A stretch of DNA of 64,000 nt, taken from assembly GCF_016860525.1 (NCBI RefSeq), contig NZ_BNEA01000001.1:62001-126000 (forward strand). Direction: 5' to 3'. Numbering within the stretch: position 1 is the first letter of the stretch; each line of letters begins with the position of its first letter. A program made the position numbers and the translations under genes. This DNA comes from Streptomyces rubradiris. Its GTDB lineage: Bacteria; Actinomycetota; Actinomycetes; Streptomycetales; Streptomycetaceae. The notes beneath the pieces were generated by a model. That model saw nothing but the letters and a program-made list of their open reading frames with translations. It ran no database searches and had not been told where the DNA came from. Shown here one piece after another: positions 7,347 through 15,158 of this stretch.

Positions 7347-9698
7347 ATGGAGACGATACGCAACTGGCTTCTGCCCCTGCTGCTGGCGGCCGGGCAGGGC
7401 GTCCTGCTGTGGCCCGGTGTGTACCCGGACGGCCGCCCCGGCCCGCTCGCCCTGGCCGCCGTGCTGTGCGCGCTGACCGTGGAGACGGCCGCGCTGGCAT
7501 GGCGCCGTACCGCACCGGTGCGGTCGCTGGCCGGCACCCTGGCCGCCGGGACGCTCGGCGGGCTCGCCTGGCCGGACGGCTATGTGGGCCTCGGCTCGCT
7601 GATCGCCCTGTACTCCGTCGCCGTGCGCTGCCCGGTGCCGGTCATGGTGCGCGCGCTGGCCGCCGTGGTGGGCGTCGAATGGGTGGGAGCCGCGGTGACG
7701 GAGGGCCTGCGGGCCCCGCTGCTGTCCATGATGGCCATCTCGCTGGGCACCTGTGTGCTGTGCGCGGGGCTCGGCGAGGCCCGGCGCCAGTGGCTCGCCG
7801 GCCGGCTGACCGCCGCCCGGCGGCTGGCCGGGGCGGAGCAGGCCCGCCGCCTCGCGGGCGACCAGGAGCGCCGGCGGCTGGCCCGGGAACTGCACGATGT
7901 GAGCGCCCATCACCTCACCTCCGTCGTGGTGACCGTGGACGCGGCACTGCGGCTCCGGGACGACCGTCCCGAGCTGACCGCAGAGGCGCTGGCGTTCGCC
8001 GAGCGCACCGGCACGGAGACCCTCACCGCGCTGCAACGGCTCGTGGGGCTGCTGCGGGACACCGGCCGCCCGGACCACCGGCCGATGAGCGGGCGGATCG
8101 AGGAACTCGTCGCGGGTTTCGGCCGGCTGGGCCGTCCGGTCACCGCGCGGATACCGGACGACCTCGCGGGCCCGGCGGCCGAGGCGGTGCACGGCATCGT
8201 CCGCGAGGCCCTGACCAACGCGCTGCGGTACGCGCCCGGCGCCGCCACCCGGGTGGACGTCCGGCGGGTGGACGGGCTGCTGGAGCTGACGGTGGAGAAC
8301 GCGCCGCCGCGCCTCACCGCGCAGGGCGCCGGGGGGCTCGGCGCGGGGCGCGGCGTGGCCGGGATGCGCGAGCGGGCCGCCTCCGTCGGCGGCGAGCTGA
8401 CCGCCGGGCCCACCCCGCAGGGCGGCTGGCGGGTACGCGCGACGCTGCCCGACGCCGCCGCGGCGCGGCGGCCGGAGGAGACCGGCTGGCGGCGTGACGT
8501 CCTGCGGGAGCAGCGGTTCGCCGATCCCGCGCTGATGCTGGCCGCGATGCTGCTGCCGGTGGCGTACGCGCTGGCGGACCTGGAGGGCTGGCCGGGTGCC
8601 GCGCGCCGGGCCGTGCTGCCGGAGCTGCTGCTCGTGTGCGGCCTGCTGGTGCTGCACGCGCTGCCGCTGCTGTGGCGCAGGCGGGCCCCCTGGGCGGTGT
8701 TCGGCGCGGTGCTGGCCACCGCCTGCGCGGGCCCGGTGGCCGTCGTCGCGGTGCCCCTGCCGTCCCAGGTCGCGCAGTTCCTGGCCGCCGGCACACTCGT
8801 GGAGACCCTGGCCGTGTACGCCGTCGCGGCCTACGGTCAGGGGGCCGGGCACACCTGGCCGGCGCCGGCCGTGGCCACGCTCGGGGCGGCCGGTGCCGTG
8901 TCGGTGATCGCGTGCGCCGACGGCATGGTGGCGGGCGAGCCGGCGGGCCCGGCCGATGTGGTTCTGCTGGCGTTCATGCTGTCCGTGATGACGGCCCCGG
9001 TGTTCACCGCCGTGTGGGGTGCGGGTCTGCTGGTGCGCCGCCGCCGGGTGCGGGCGGTGGCCTACGACGACTTCGCGTTCGCCAGCTCGATGTGGCAGGC
9101 GGACCGGGCGGCCGAGGCCGAACGGCAGCGGCTGGCGGCCACGTTGCGCGAGGCGGTGCTGTCGCACACCCGGGCGCTGGTCGGCGCGGCCCGCCGGGGT
9201 GAGCCGGCGGAGGTCGCGGACACGGCCCGGGCGGCGCTGGCCGCGATGCGGGAGATGCTGCGCGGTCTGGCGGACGGCGGCGAGGGCGGGCCCGGCGGGC
9301 CGCTGGCCCCGTCGCCGTCCGCCGCCGATCTCGACGCGCTGTGCCGGGCGCTGCGCTCGGCCGGCCGGGAGGTCCGGCTGCGGGGGCTGCCGGAGGCCGC
9401 CCGGGGGCTGCCGCCGTCCACGCAGGTGTCGGTGTACCGGATCGTCGAGGCCGCGCTCGGCGCGGGCGATCCGGGCCCGGCGCGGGTGACCCTGCGGCGC
9501 CGCCGCGGCACCCTGCGGATCACGGTGACCGGGGTGCGGCTGGCCGTCGCGGGTCCGGTCGCCGAACGCCTGCGGGTGCAGGTCGCCGCCGGTGAGGGGC
9601 GGATCGTGTGCGAACCGGCCGGTAGGCTACGGGTGTCGTTGCCGGCCGGGGCTCCAGGGGCCCCCGTCCAGGAGGTGTCCCCGTCGCCATACGCGTGA
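7347..9698 (+). CDS. Duplicated NarL-partner sensor histidine kinase (second kinase half degenerate)
   Basis: 783 aa from the ATG at 7347. Residues 1-140 hold membrane helices. A HisKA_3 box RRLARELHDVSAHHL follows with the phospho-accepting His at 183, then an HATPase with REALTNALRYAP (N box, about 286-297) and GGLGAGRGVAGMRERA (G box, about 329-344). A second copy starts near residue 390 with another set of helices. Its H-box equivalent AERQRLAATLREAVLSHTRAL (about 591-611) has lost the RELHD core, and no N or G box can be seen. The first half should be an active kinase, the second a sensor or decoy. Its stop overlaps the response regulator start (GTGA), so the pair is translationally coupled. 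The signal sensed is unknown. Confidence 0.9.
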   Translation: METIRNWLLPLLLAAGQGVLLWPGVYPDGRPGPLALAAVLCALTVETAALAWRRTAPVRSLAGTLAAGTLGGLAWPDGYVGLGSLIALYSVAVRCPVPVMVRALAAVVGVEWVGAAVTEGLRAPLLSMMAISLGTCVLCAGLGEARRQWLAGRLTAARRLAGAEQARRLAGDQERRRLARELHDVSAHHLTSVVVTVDAALRLRDDRPELTAEALAFAERTGTETLTALQRLVGLLRDTGRPDHRPMSGRIEELVAGFGRLGRPVTARIPDDLAGPAAEAVHGIVREALTNALRYAPGAATRVDVRRVDGLLELTVENAPPRLTAQGAGGLGAGRGVAGMRERAASVGGELTAGPTPQGGWRVRATLPDAAAARRPEETGWRRDVLREQRFADPALMLAAMLLPVAYALADLEGWPGAARRAVLPELLLVCGLLVLHALPLLWRRRAPWAVFGAVLATACAGPVAVVAVPLPSQVAQFLAAGTLVETLAVYAVAAYGQGAGHTWPAPAVATLGAAGAVSVIACADGMVAGEPAGPADVVLLAFMLSVMTAPVFTAVWGAGLLVRRRRVRAVAYDDFAFASSMWQADRAAEAERQRLAATLREAVLSHTRALVGAARRGEPAEVADTARAALAAMREMLRGLADGGEGGPGGPLAPSPSAADLDALCRALRSAGREVRLRGLPEAARGLPPSTQVSVYRIVEAALGAGDPGPARVTLRRRRGTLRITVTGVRLAVAGPVAERLRVQVAAGEGRIVCEPAGRLRVSLPAGAPGAPVQEVSPSPYA

Positions 9699-10354
9699 TC
9701 GTCGTCGACGACCAGGCCGTGGTCCGCGCCGGATTCGCGGCCATCGTGGACGCCGAACCCGATCTGACCGTGGTGGCCGAGGCCGGTGACGGGGCGACGG
9801 CCGTGTCACTCGCCGCGGCGTATCAGGCCGATGTCGTCCTGATGGACATCCGGATGCCGGGCATGGACGGGCTCACCGCCACCCGGCTGGTCACCGCGCC
9901 GCCCGGCGGACCCCGGGTGCTGGTGCTCACCACGTTCGACCTGGACGAGTACGTGTACGAGGCGCTGCGGGCCGGGGCGTCCGGGTTCCTGCTGAAGGAC
10001 GCCCGGCCCGACGAGCTGCTGTCCGCGATCCGGGTGGTCGCGGCCGGCGACGGCATCCTGGCGCCCGCCGTGACCGGCCGGCTCATCCGCACCTTCGCCC
10101 GCGGTGCCCCTCCCCCGCCCAGGGCCGAGGGACCGCTGAGCCGGCTCACCCAGCGGGAGCGCGAGGTCCTGCTGAAGATCGCGTCCGGGCTGACCAACGC
10201 CGAGATCGGCGCCGAACTCGGCGTCACCACCGGCACGGTCAAGAGCCACGTCAACGCGCTGCTGTCCAAACTCGGGCTGCGCGACCGGGTCCAGGCCACG
10301 ATCCTCGCCTACGAGACGGGCCTGATCAGCCCGCGCGGCCCCCTGCCGGGCTGA
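9695..10354 (+). CDS. NarL/LuxR-family response regulator
   Basis: 219 aa. Receiver domain with the acidic pair VDDQ, the phospho-accepting Asp in VVLMDIRMPGMDG (about residue 50) and the conserved Lys in FLLKDA. The C-terminal LuxR helix-turn-helix (LTQREREVLLKIASGLTNAEIGAELGVTTGTVKSHV, about 150-190) binds DNA. The cognate kinase is immediately upstream. The GTG at 9695 overlaps the kinase stop (9695-9698), but the AGGAGGTG ribosome site at 9670-9677 lies 17 nt away. The usual N-terminus of the family (AIRVxxVDDQ) would begin at GTC 9683 or ATA 9689, so the true start may be a rare codon. Confidence 0.92.
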   Translation: MIVVDDQAVVRAGFAAIVDAEPDLTVVAEAGDGATAVSLAAAYQADVVLMDIRMPGMDGLTATRLVTAPPGGPRVLVLTTFDLDEYVYEALRAGASGFLLKDARPDELLSAIRVVAAGDGILAPAVTGRLIRTFARGAPPPPRAEGPLSRLTQREREVLLKIASGLTNAEIGAELGVTTGTVKSHVNALLSKLGLRDRVQATILAYETGLISPRGPLPG

Positions 10355-10453
10355 CCGCGCCCGCCCCGGCGGGGTCGCTGTCCGGCCACACCCGGGCAGG
10401 TACGTGTCCGTTCCCCGCCGGTGCTCCCGGGCCCCGGGCGGTGGGATGGACAC

Positions 10454-11203
10454 ATGACTTCACGAGAGCGACTGAACGGCAGGACGGCCCTGGTCACCGG
10501 CGGCAGCCGGGGCATCGGCGCGGCGACGGCCCGGCGGCTGGCCCGGGAGGGCGCGGACGTGGCCCTGACGTATGTGCGCGACAAGGACGCGGCCGACGCG
10601 GTCGTACGGGACATAGAGGCGCTGGGGCGGCGGGCGGTGGCCCTGCGCGCCGACGCGGCGGACGCGGTGGAGGCGGCGGACGCGGTACGGCGGGCCGCCG
10701 GGGAACTGGGCGGGCTAGACGTGCTGGTGGGCAACGCGGCCGTCGGGGTGATGGAACCGCTGGAGCACCTGTCCCTCGCCGACGTCGACCGCGTCCTCGC
10801 GGTGAACGTGCGCGGTGTGTTCCTCACGGCCCGGTCCGCCGCCGCGCTGATGGGGCCCGGCGGACGGATCGTCACCGTCGGCAGCTGCGTCACCGCGCGG
10901 GTGCCGGGGCCCGGGGCCACGCTGTACGCGATGAGCAAGTCCGCCGTGGCCGGGCTGACGAAGGCGCTGGCGCGGGAGCTGGCCGGGCGCGGCATCACGG
11001 CGAACGTGGTGCATCCGGGCCCGACCGACACCGACATGAACCCGGCGGACGGCCCCCATGCCGCCGGTCAGGCGGCCATGACCGCGCTCGGCCGGTTCGG
11101 CACGGCCGAGGAGGTGGCGTCCATGGTGGCGTTCCTCGCCGGGCCGGAGGCGGCCTATGTGACGGGCGCGGAGTTCTCGGTGGACGGCGGCTACGCGGCC
11201 TGA
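10454..11203 (+). CDS. SDR-family oxidoreductase (3-oxoacyl-ACP reductase/FabG-like)
   Basis: 249 aa from the ATG at 10454. Classical short-chain dehydrogenase signatures are present: TGGSRGIG near residue 15 for the dinucleotide, NAAVG (NAG-like) near 90, the catalytic Ser in VGSCV and YAMSK (Tyr and Lys of the YxxxK motif), then HPGPTDTDM and the terminal SVDGGYAA typical of FabG-like enzymes. Actual substrate unknown. It follows the two-component pair by about 100 nt and is probably a separate unit. Confidence 0.88.
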   Translation: MTSRERLNGRTALVTGGSRGIGAATARRLAREGADVALTYVRDKDAADAVVRDIEALGRRAVALRADAADAVEAADAVRRAAGELGGLDVLVGNAAVGVMEPLEHLSLADVDRVLAVNVRGVFLTARSAAALMGPGGRIVTVGSCVTARVPGPGATLYAMSKSAVAGLTKALARELAGRGITANVVHPGPTDTDMNPADGPHAAGQAAMTALGRFGTAEEVASMVAFLAGPEAAYVTGAEFSVDGGYAA

Positions 11204-11231
11204 GCCGGCCGGGCCGGGGAGGGGGTGTGTG

Positions 11232-12458
11232 TCATGGCCGGTCCAGGCGGCGTACGTCCTCCTCGTCCCACTTCCGGGTGTCGCGGGGCCGCACGTAGGG
11301 CTCGGCGCGGGGCGGGTGGCCGCCGGCGATGGCCCGCTGCCGCAGGGTCTCCGCGTCGAACTCCAGGCCCAGCAGGATGGCCAGGTTGGTGATCCACAGC
11401 CAGACCAGGAAGACGATGACGCCGGCCATCGCGCCGTAGGTCTTGTTGTACGAGGCGAAGCCGGCGACGTAGAACGCGAAGCCGGCGGACGCCACCAGCC
11501 AGATCAGCAGGGCGAGGACGCTGCCCGGGGTGATCCACCTGAAGCCCCTGACCTTGGCGTTGGGGGTCGCCCAGTACAGGATCGCGATCATGAAGGTGAC
11601 CAGCAGGACGAGCACCGGCCACTTGGCGATCGACCACGCCGTCAGGGCCGCGTCGCCGAGGCCGAGCGCCCGTCCGGCGCGCTCGGCCAGGCCGCCGGTG
11701 AAGACGACGATGAGCGCGCCGGCCACGGAGAGCACCATCAGGACGACCGTGACGCCCACCCGCACCGGGAGGATCTTCCACACCGGGCGGCCCTCGGGCA
11801 TGTCGTAGACGGCGTTGGCGGCGCGGATGAAGGCGGCCACGTAGCCGGACGCCGACCACACGGCCAGCACGATGCCGACCAGCGCCATCACCGAGCCGAT
11901 ACCGGCCTTGCCCTGTAGTTCTCCCACGGTCCGCACGAGGATGTCCCGGGCGGGGCCGGGGGCGAGCTCGCGGACGTTGGCCAGTACCCGGTCCGTGGCC
12001 GACCGGCCGACGACGGACAGCAGGGAGACCAGCACCAGCAGGGCGGGGAACAGGGACAGTACGCCGTAGTAGGTGAGCGCCGCGGCCCGGTCGGTCAGCT
12101 GGTCGTCCCGGAACTCGCGCAGCGCGCCCCGGAACACCGCGCCCCAGGCCCGCCGGGGCAGCCGGACCGGGCTGTCCGGCGCCGCCCGCTCCGTCTCCGG
12201 CGCGGGCCCGGCCTCCTCCGGCGCGGGCGGCCGGACGTCCCGGTCCTCATCGCGGTCCGGCACCGCCCGCCCCTGCTCCGGCGCGGGCCCGGCCTCCTCC
12301 GGCGCGGATGCCCGGACGTCCCGGTCCTCATCGCGGTCCGGCACCGCCCGCCCCGGCTCCGGCGCGGGCCCGGCCTCCCGCCGCGTGGGCGTCGAAGGCT
12401 CCTGGTTCTCGGCGGCGGCCTGCCGGTGACGCCGCCGGGGAACGTGCAGCTTGGTCAT
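11232..12458 (-). CDS. YihY/BrkB-family inner membrane protein with repeated acidic N-terminal region
   Basis: 408 aa from the ATG at 12458 (MTKLHVPRRRH). Residues 20-100 are a soluble charged region of two full 27-residue repeats plus part of a third (EAGPAPEQGRAVPDRDEDRD...). The conserved YihY block starts near residue 110: GALREFRDDQLTDRAAALTYYGVLSLFPALLVLVSLL, followed by five or more further helices and NAVYDMPEGRPVWK, as in the family. YihY proteins are often misannotated ribonuclease BN; they are membrane proteins, some linked to transport, with no settled function. The next gene upstream on the same strand codes an Rv1733c-type membrane protein. Confidence 0.85.
   Translation of the reverse strand: MTKLHVPRRRHRQAAAENQEPSTPTRREAGPAPEPGRAVPDRDEDRDVRASAPEEAGPAPEQGRAVPDRDEDRDVRPPAPEEAGPAPETERAAPDSPVRLPRRAWGAVFRGALREFRDDQLTDRAAALTYYGVLSLFPALLVLVSLLSVVGRSATDRVLANVRELAPGPARDILVRTVGELQGKAGIGSVMALVGIVLAVWSASGYVAAFIRAANAVYDMPEGRPVWKILPVRVGVTVVLMVLSVAGALIVVFTGGLAERAGRALGLGDAALTAWSIAKWPVLVLLVTFMIAILYWATPNAKVRGFRWITPGSVLALLIWLVASAGFAFYVAGFASYNKTYGAMAGVIVFLVWLWITNLAILLGLEFDAETLRQRAIAGGHPPRAEPYVRPRDTRKWDEEDVRRLDRP
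12197..12382 (-). repeat. 81-bp tandem repeat in the YihY gene
   Basis: Two nearly identical 81-nt units (about 12197-12277 and 12278-12358) plus the first 24 nt of a third, all in frame (27 codons each). They encode an Asp/Glu/Arg/Pro-rich linker. The near-identity implies a recent duplication. Confidence 0.85.
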
Positions 12459-12579
12459 GGGGGTCGGGTAACCAGCCGGGCCGTCCTCACGCGCGCGGGT
12501 GAGCCGGCGGCGGATTCGGCCGGCGGGAGGAGGGCCTGGCCGGGCGCCTCCGGAGAGGCCCGCCTCCGGCGGCGCCCGG

Positions 12580-13182
12580 TCAGCCGACGCCGCCGCTGAG
12601 GTTCCCCCACCGGGGTCCGACCCGCCCCCACTCCTCGTCCCACTCGGCCATGCGCCGCCGGATGAGCGAGCCGCGGACCAGCCGTACGCCGCCCCAGACC
12701 AGCGCGCCGGCCGCCGGGGCGACGAGGGCGCCGGTGAGGGCCGCCTGGACGTCGGCGGCCGTGCCGGTGACGGGCGCGGGCACGACCCGGCCGGCCTGGT
12801 CCGTCCACACCGTGACCCGGCTGCCGGCGGGGGCGCCGGGGGCGACCTTGACCTGGTCGGTGCGCACCGTTCCGTTCTGGTCCGTCCAGCGCACGGTCGC
12901 CCACACCCGCCCGGCCGCGTAGCCGCCGCCCGCGGCCGGGGTGCGGGGCGCGCCGTCGGTGAGCACGGCGGAGACGGGGTGCAGTTGGGCCAGCCGCGCC
13001 GTGAACGCGGACTCGGAGGCCCGGGCCGCCGCCACGCCCGCGACGATCCCGGCGAGCAGGGCCAGCAGCCAGCCGGCGAGCACGATCCATGCCTCGACGA
13101 CATCGCTGTGCCGCTTCAGCGGGTTGCGCCGCCAGCGCCACAGCCGCACTCGGGTGACCGCCGTGGGGGGTGTCCGTGTCAT
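12580..13182 (-). CDS. Rv1733c-family membrane protein
   Basis: 200 aa from the ATG at 13182 (MTRTPPTAVTRVRLWRWRRNPLKR). The family pattern is clear: a basic N-terminus with WRWRRNPLKRHSDVVEAWIV, a first transmembrane helix (about 35-55), an extracytoplasmic domain containing VWATVRWTDQNGTVRTDQVKVAPGAPAGSRVTVWTD, and a second helix near 145-165. Mycobacterial Rv1733c is a dormancy-regulon antigen; a biochemical role is not established. The stop lies about 120 nt upstream of the YihY start, so co-transcription is possible. Confidence 0.8.
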   Translation of the reverse strand: MTRTPPTAVTRVRLWRWRRNPLKRHSDVVEAWIVLAGWLLALLAGIVAGVAAARASESAFTARLAQLHPVSAVLTDGAPRTPAAGGGYAAGRVWATVRWTDQNGTVRTDQVKVAPGAPAGSRVTVWTDQAGRVVPAPVTGTAADVQAALTGALVAPAAGALVWGGVRLVRGSLIRRRMAEWDEEWGRVGPRWGNLSGGVG

Positions 13183-13629
13183 CGCCACCGCCTCCTTCCG
13201 CGCACCGGCGGCCCGCGACCGGGGGGCCTGACGCGGTGACCGGGACCCGGCCGCGGAGCGAGCGTCACGACACCATCCTGCACCCGACCGGGCCGCTCGT
13301 ACGCCCTGCCGCGGCACCCCGCTTCGGGCGACGGGGTCGGCGGGAGGCCGAGCACGGGCAGGAGCAGCGGCAGGCCGGCGCCGGTGAGGGCCGGCGGCAG
13401 GTCCTGGACAACGCGTTCCACAACGACGCTCCCCCGGCCAGGACGCCGACGACGACCGCCACGACGGTGGTCGCCGTGCGTGGGCACGGCGTGTCCCTGG
13501 TGGAGCGGACGGCGCGCGCGGCGGTCCGAGCCCGTCCGTCGCCCACGGTCGGCGGCGGGGGCTTTTCGGCGGCCGTGGAAGGGGCACGCGGTCGGGGTAC
13601 GACTTCCGACCGGAAGGGGCGCTACCGCG
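13183..13629. other. 447-nt stretch with no supported gene
   Basis: Between the Rv1733c-type gene and the SRPBCC gene I see no reading frame with a ribosome site and protein-like composition. One minus frame (about 13400-13500) contains a short hydrophobic run that could be a gene relic, but it has no start signal. The region presumably carries the two divergent promoters. Confidence 0.4.
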
Positions 13630-14043
13630 ATGTCCGAGTACGAACGTTCCCGCACGATGCCCGCGCAGCCCGAGCACGTCTTCGATCAGGCGGCCAACGT
13701 CGCCCAGCTCGACGCCTGGCTCCCGGACGCCCTGCACGTGCGCGTCGAGGACCCGCCCGCCGTGACCGTGCACGAGGACCTGTCCGGCCAGGACCTGCCC
13801 GCCCTGCTGCGGGCCGAGCCGGACCAGATGCGGCTGGAGTGGGGCACCCGCGAGCAGGGCGCCTACACCGGCTGGCTCCAGGTGGCGGGCATCGGCAGCG
13901 GCGCCAGCGAGGTGACCGTGCACCTGTCGTTCTTCGACGAGAGCCACGACCCGGGCGAGCGGGCGGTGGGCGAGGCGCTGGACGGCAGCCTGCGGCGGCT
14001 GGAGGAGCAGGTGCGCGTGCGGACCGACAACGCGGCCGGCTGA
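13630..14043 (+). CDS. SRPBCC-family (polyketide cyclase/START-like) protein
   Basis: 137 aa from the ATG at 13630, with GGAAGGGG upstream. The sequence MSEYERSRTMPAQPEHVFDQAANVAQLDAWLP is the typical opening of a Bet v1/SRPBCC fold (beta-1 then alpha-1/2). Alternating beta strands follow (VTVHEDLSG, MRLEWGT, YTGWLQVAG, SEVTVHLSF) and then a long C-terminal helix (AVGEALDGSLRRLEEQV). Such single-domain proteins bind hydrophobic ligands in a deep pocket; the ligand is unknown. A small basic/acidic protein gene follows on the same strand after 73 nt. Confidence 0.75.
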   Translation: MSEYERSRTMPAQPEHVFDQAANVAQLDAWLPDALHVRVEDPPAVTVHEDLSGQDLPALLRAEPDQMRLEWGTREQGAYTGWLQVAGIGSGASEVTVHLSFFDESHDPGERAVGEALDGSLRRLEEQVRVRTDNAAG

Positions 14044-14116
14044 TCCGCGCACCGGGAGCCCGGGTGGGCGTTTGCCGGGGAAAGGCGCGGCGACCCGGGG
14101 GCCGGAGGTGATCGCC

Positions 14117-14314
14117 GTGCCCGAACCCGGCAGCAAGAAGTACGACACCCGCAGGGCTCGGCTGCGCAAGGAGGCCGAGCGCTCGGGGATCTCCGACCAG
14201 GACGCCAACGCCGTCGCCAAGGAGACCTTGCGGCAGGAGCCGGAAGAGCGGAGCGGGGGCCCGAAGACGGAACGCGGTCGCGGTCCGAAGGGCGAACGGC
14301 CGGAGAACGCGTAG
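14117..14314 (+). CDS. Small charged hypothetical protein
   Basis: 65 aa from the GTG at 14117, chosen because GGAGGTG at 14104-14110 sits 6 nt upstream; the frame extends to 14072 without a ribosome site. The protein is very hydrophilic (PEPGSKKYDTRRARLRKEAERSGISDQDANAVAKETLRQE, then a Gly/Arg/Lys tail), so it is probably partly disordered. Similar small Lys/Glu-rich proteins accompany stress genes in actinobacteria, but I cannot name a function. Confidence 0.6.
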   Translation: MPEPGSKKYDTRRARLRKEAERSGISDQDANAVAKETLRQEPEERSGGPKTERGRGPKGERPENA

Positions 14315-14503
14315 CCCGCCGGCCCACTCCGGCCCGGCACCGAGCACCAGCCGGATGCCGAGTCCCAGACACCGAACAGTCGGAGACCGCGGGCCTCCCC
14401 GATCCGCCGGGGAGCCCGCGGCGTGCGCCGGGCCGGGCCGCAGCCGGCACCGGCCGTGGACCGGTCTCGGCGCGCCGCCCCGCCGGAACGGCTCGTCCGG
14501 CGG

Positions 14504-15031
14504 TCAGGCCGCGAGCGGGCGTTCCGGCGCGAGGCGGTCCAGGAGCTGGTCGCGGTGCAGCGCGGCCACGGGGGCCAGCAGGTCGGGGTGGCGGAGCAGC
14601 GCTGCGGCGCGGCGGTCGCGGTCGTCGGGGGCGAGCAGCCGGCGGTACTCGGCCGGCGCGTGGGCGGTGTCTCCGCCGTCGGCGAGCGCGGTGACCGCGA
14701 GGACGGCCAGCCCGGGGTCGGTGAGCAGCGCGGCGGCCCAGCTGGCCACGACCTCGTCCACCCAGGTGCGCCAGGCCCAGTCCTCGGCGGCGTGCTCGCC
14801 GGCCGGTTCCGCGCCGGTGATCCAGTCGAGGCGGGCGGCGCCGCCGGGGCCGGCCAGGGTGACCAGGCCCGCGTCGATCTCGGTCGGGTAGCGCAGCCGG
14901 GCCGCGACCGTCGCCGCCTGCCGGGCCTGCGCCTCGCACAGCGCGGCGGCGAGCGCGCCGCCGCTGGGCGGGTAGGCGACCGTCAGCCAGCGCGCCGTGG
15001 CGGCGATCAGGGGGGACAGGTCAGTGAGCAC
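14504..15031 (-). CDS. Uncharacterised helical protein of the NTPase/PBP unit
   Basis: 175 aa from GTG 15031. It is rich in Ala, Leu and Trp and predicted all-helical, with no signal peptide and no recognised motif; DWAWRTWVDEVVASWAAALL is the most distinctive segment. It lies 127 nt downstream of the periplasmic-binding-like gene on the same strand and seems to be the third member of a unit with the 16784-18952 NTPase. Function unknown. Confidence 0.55.
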   Translation of the reverse strand: MLTDLSPLIAATARWLTVAYPPSGGALAAALCEAQARQAATVAARLRYPTEIDAGLVTLAGPGGAARLDWITGAEPAGEHAAEDWAWRTWVDEVVASWAAALLTDPGLAVLAVTALADGGDTAHAPAEYRRLLAPDDRDRRAAALLRHPDLLAPVAALHRDQLLDRLAPERPLAA

Positions 15032-15158
15032 AGCCGGGCCGTCCGAGGTGAGGGGATACAGGGCTCCTCGCCACGGTAGCCGGGCGTCCGGCGTGCCCGG
15101 GAGGGGGTGCGCACCAGGTCATATGTGAGGTGACGCACGCCCGCGCCGGGTCGCGGTG

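Noticed and set aside
13183..13629. Possible minus-strand membrane protein gene in the gap
   Set aside because: One hydrophobic run only, no ribosome site, and Cys/Arg/Pro-rich shadow composition on both sides.
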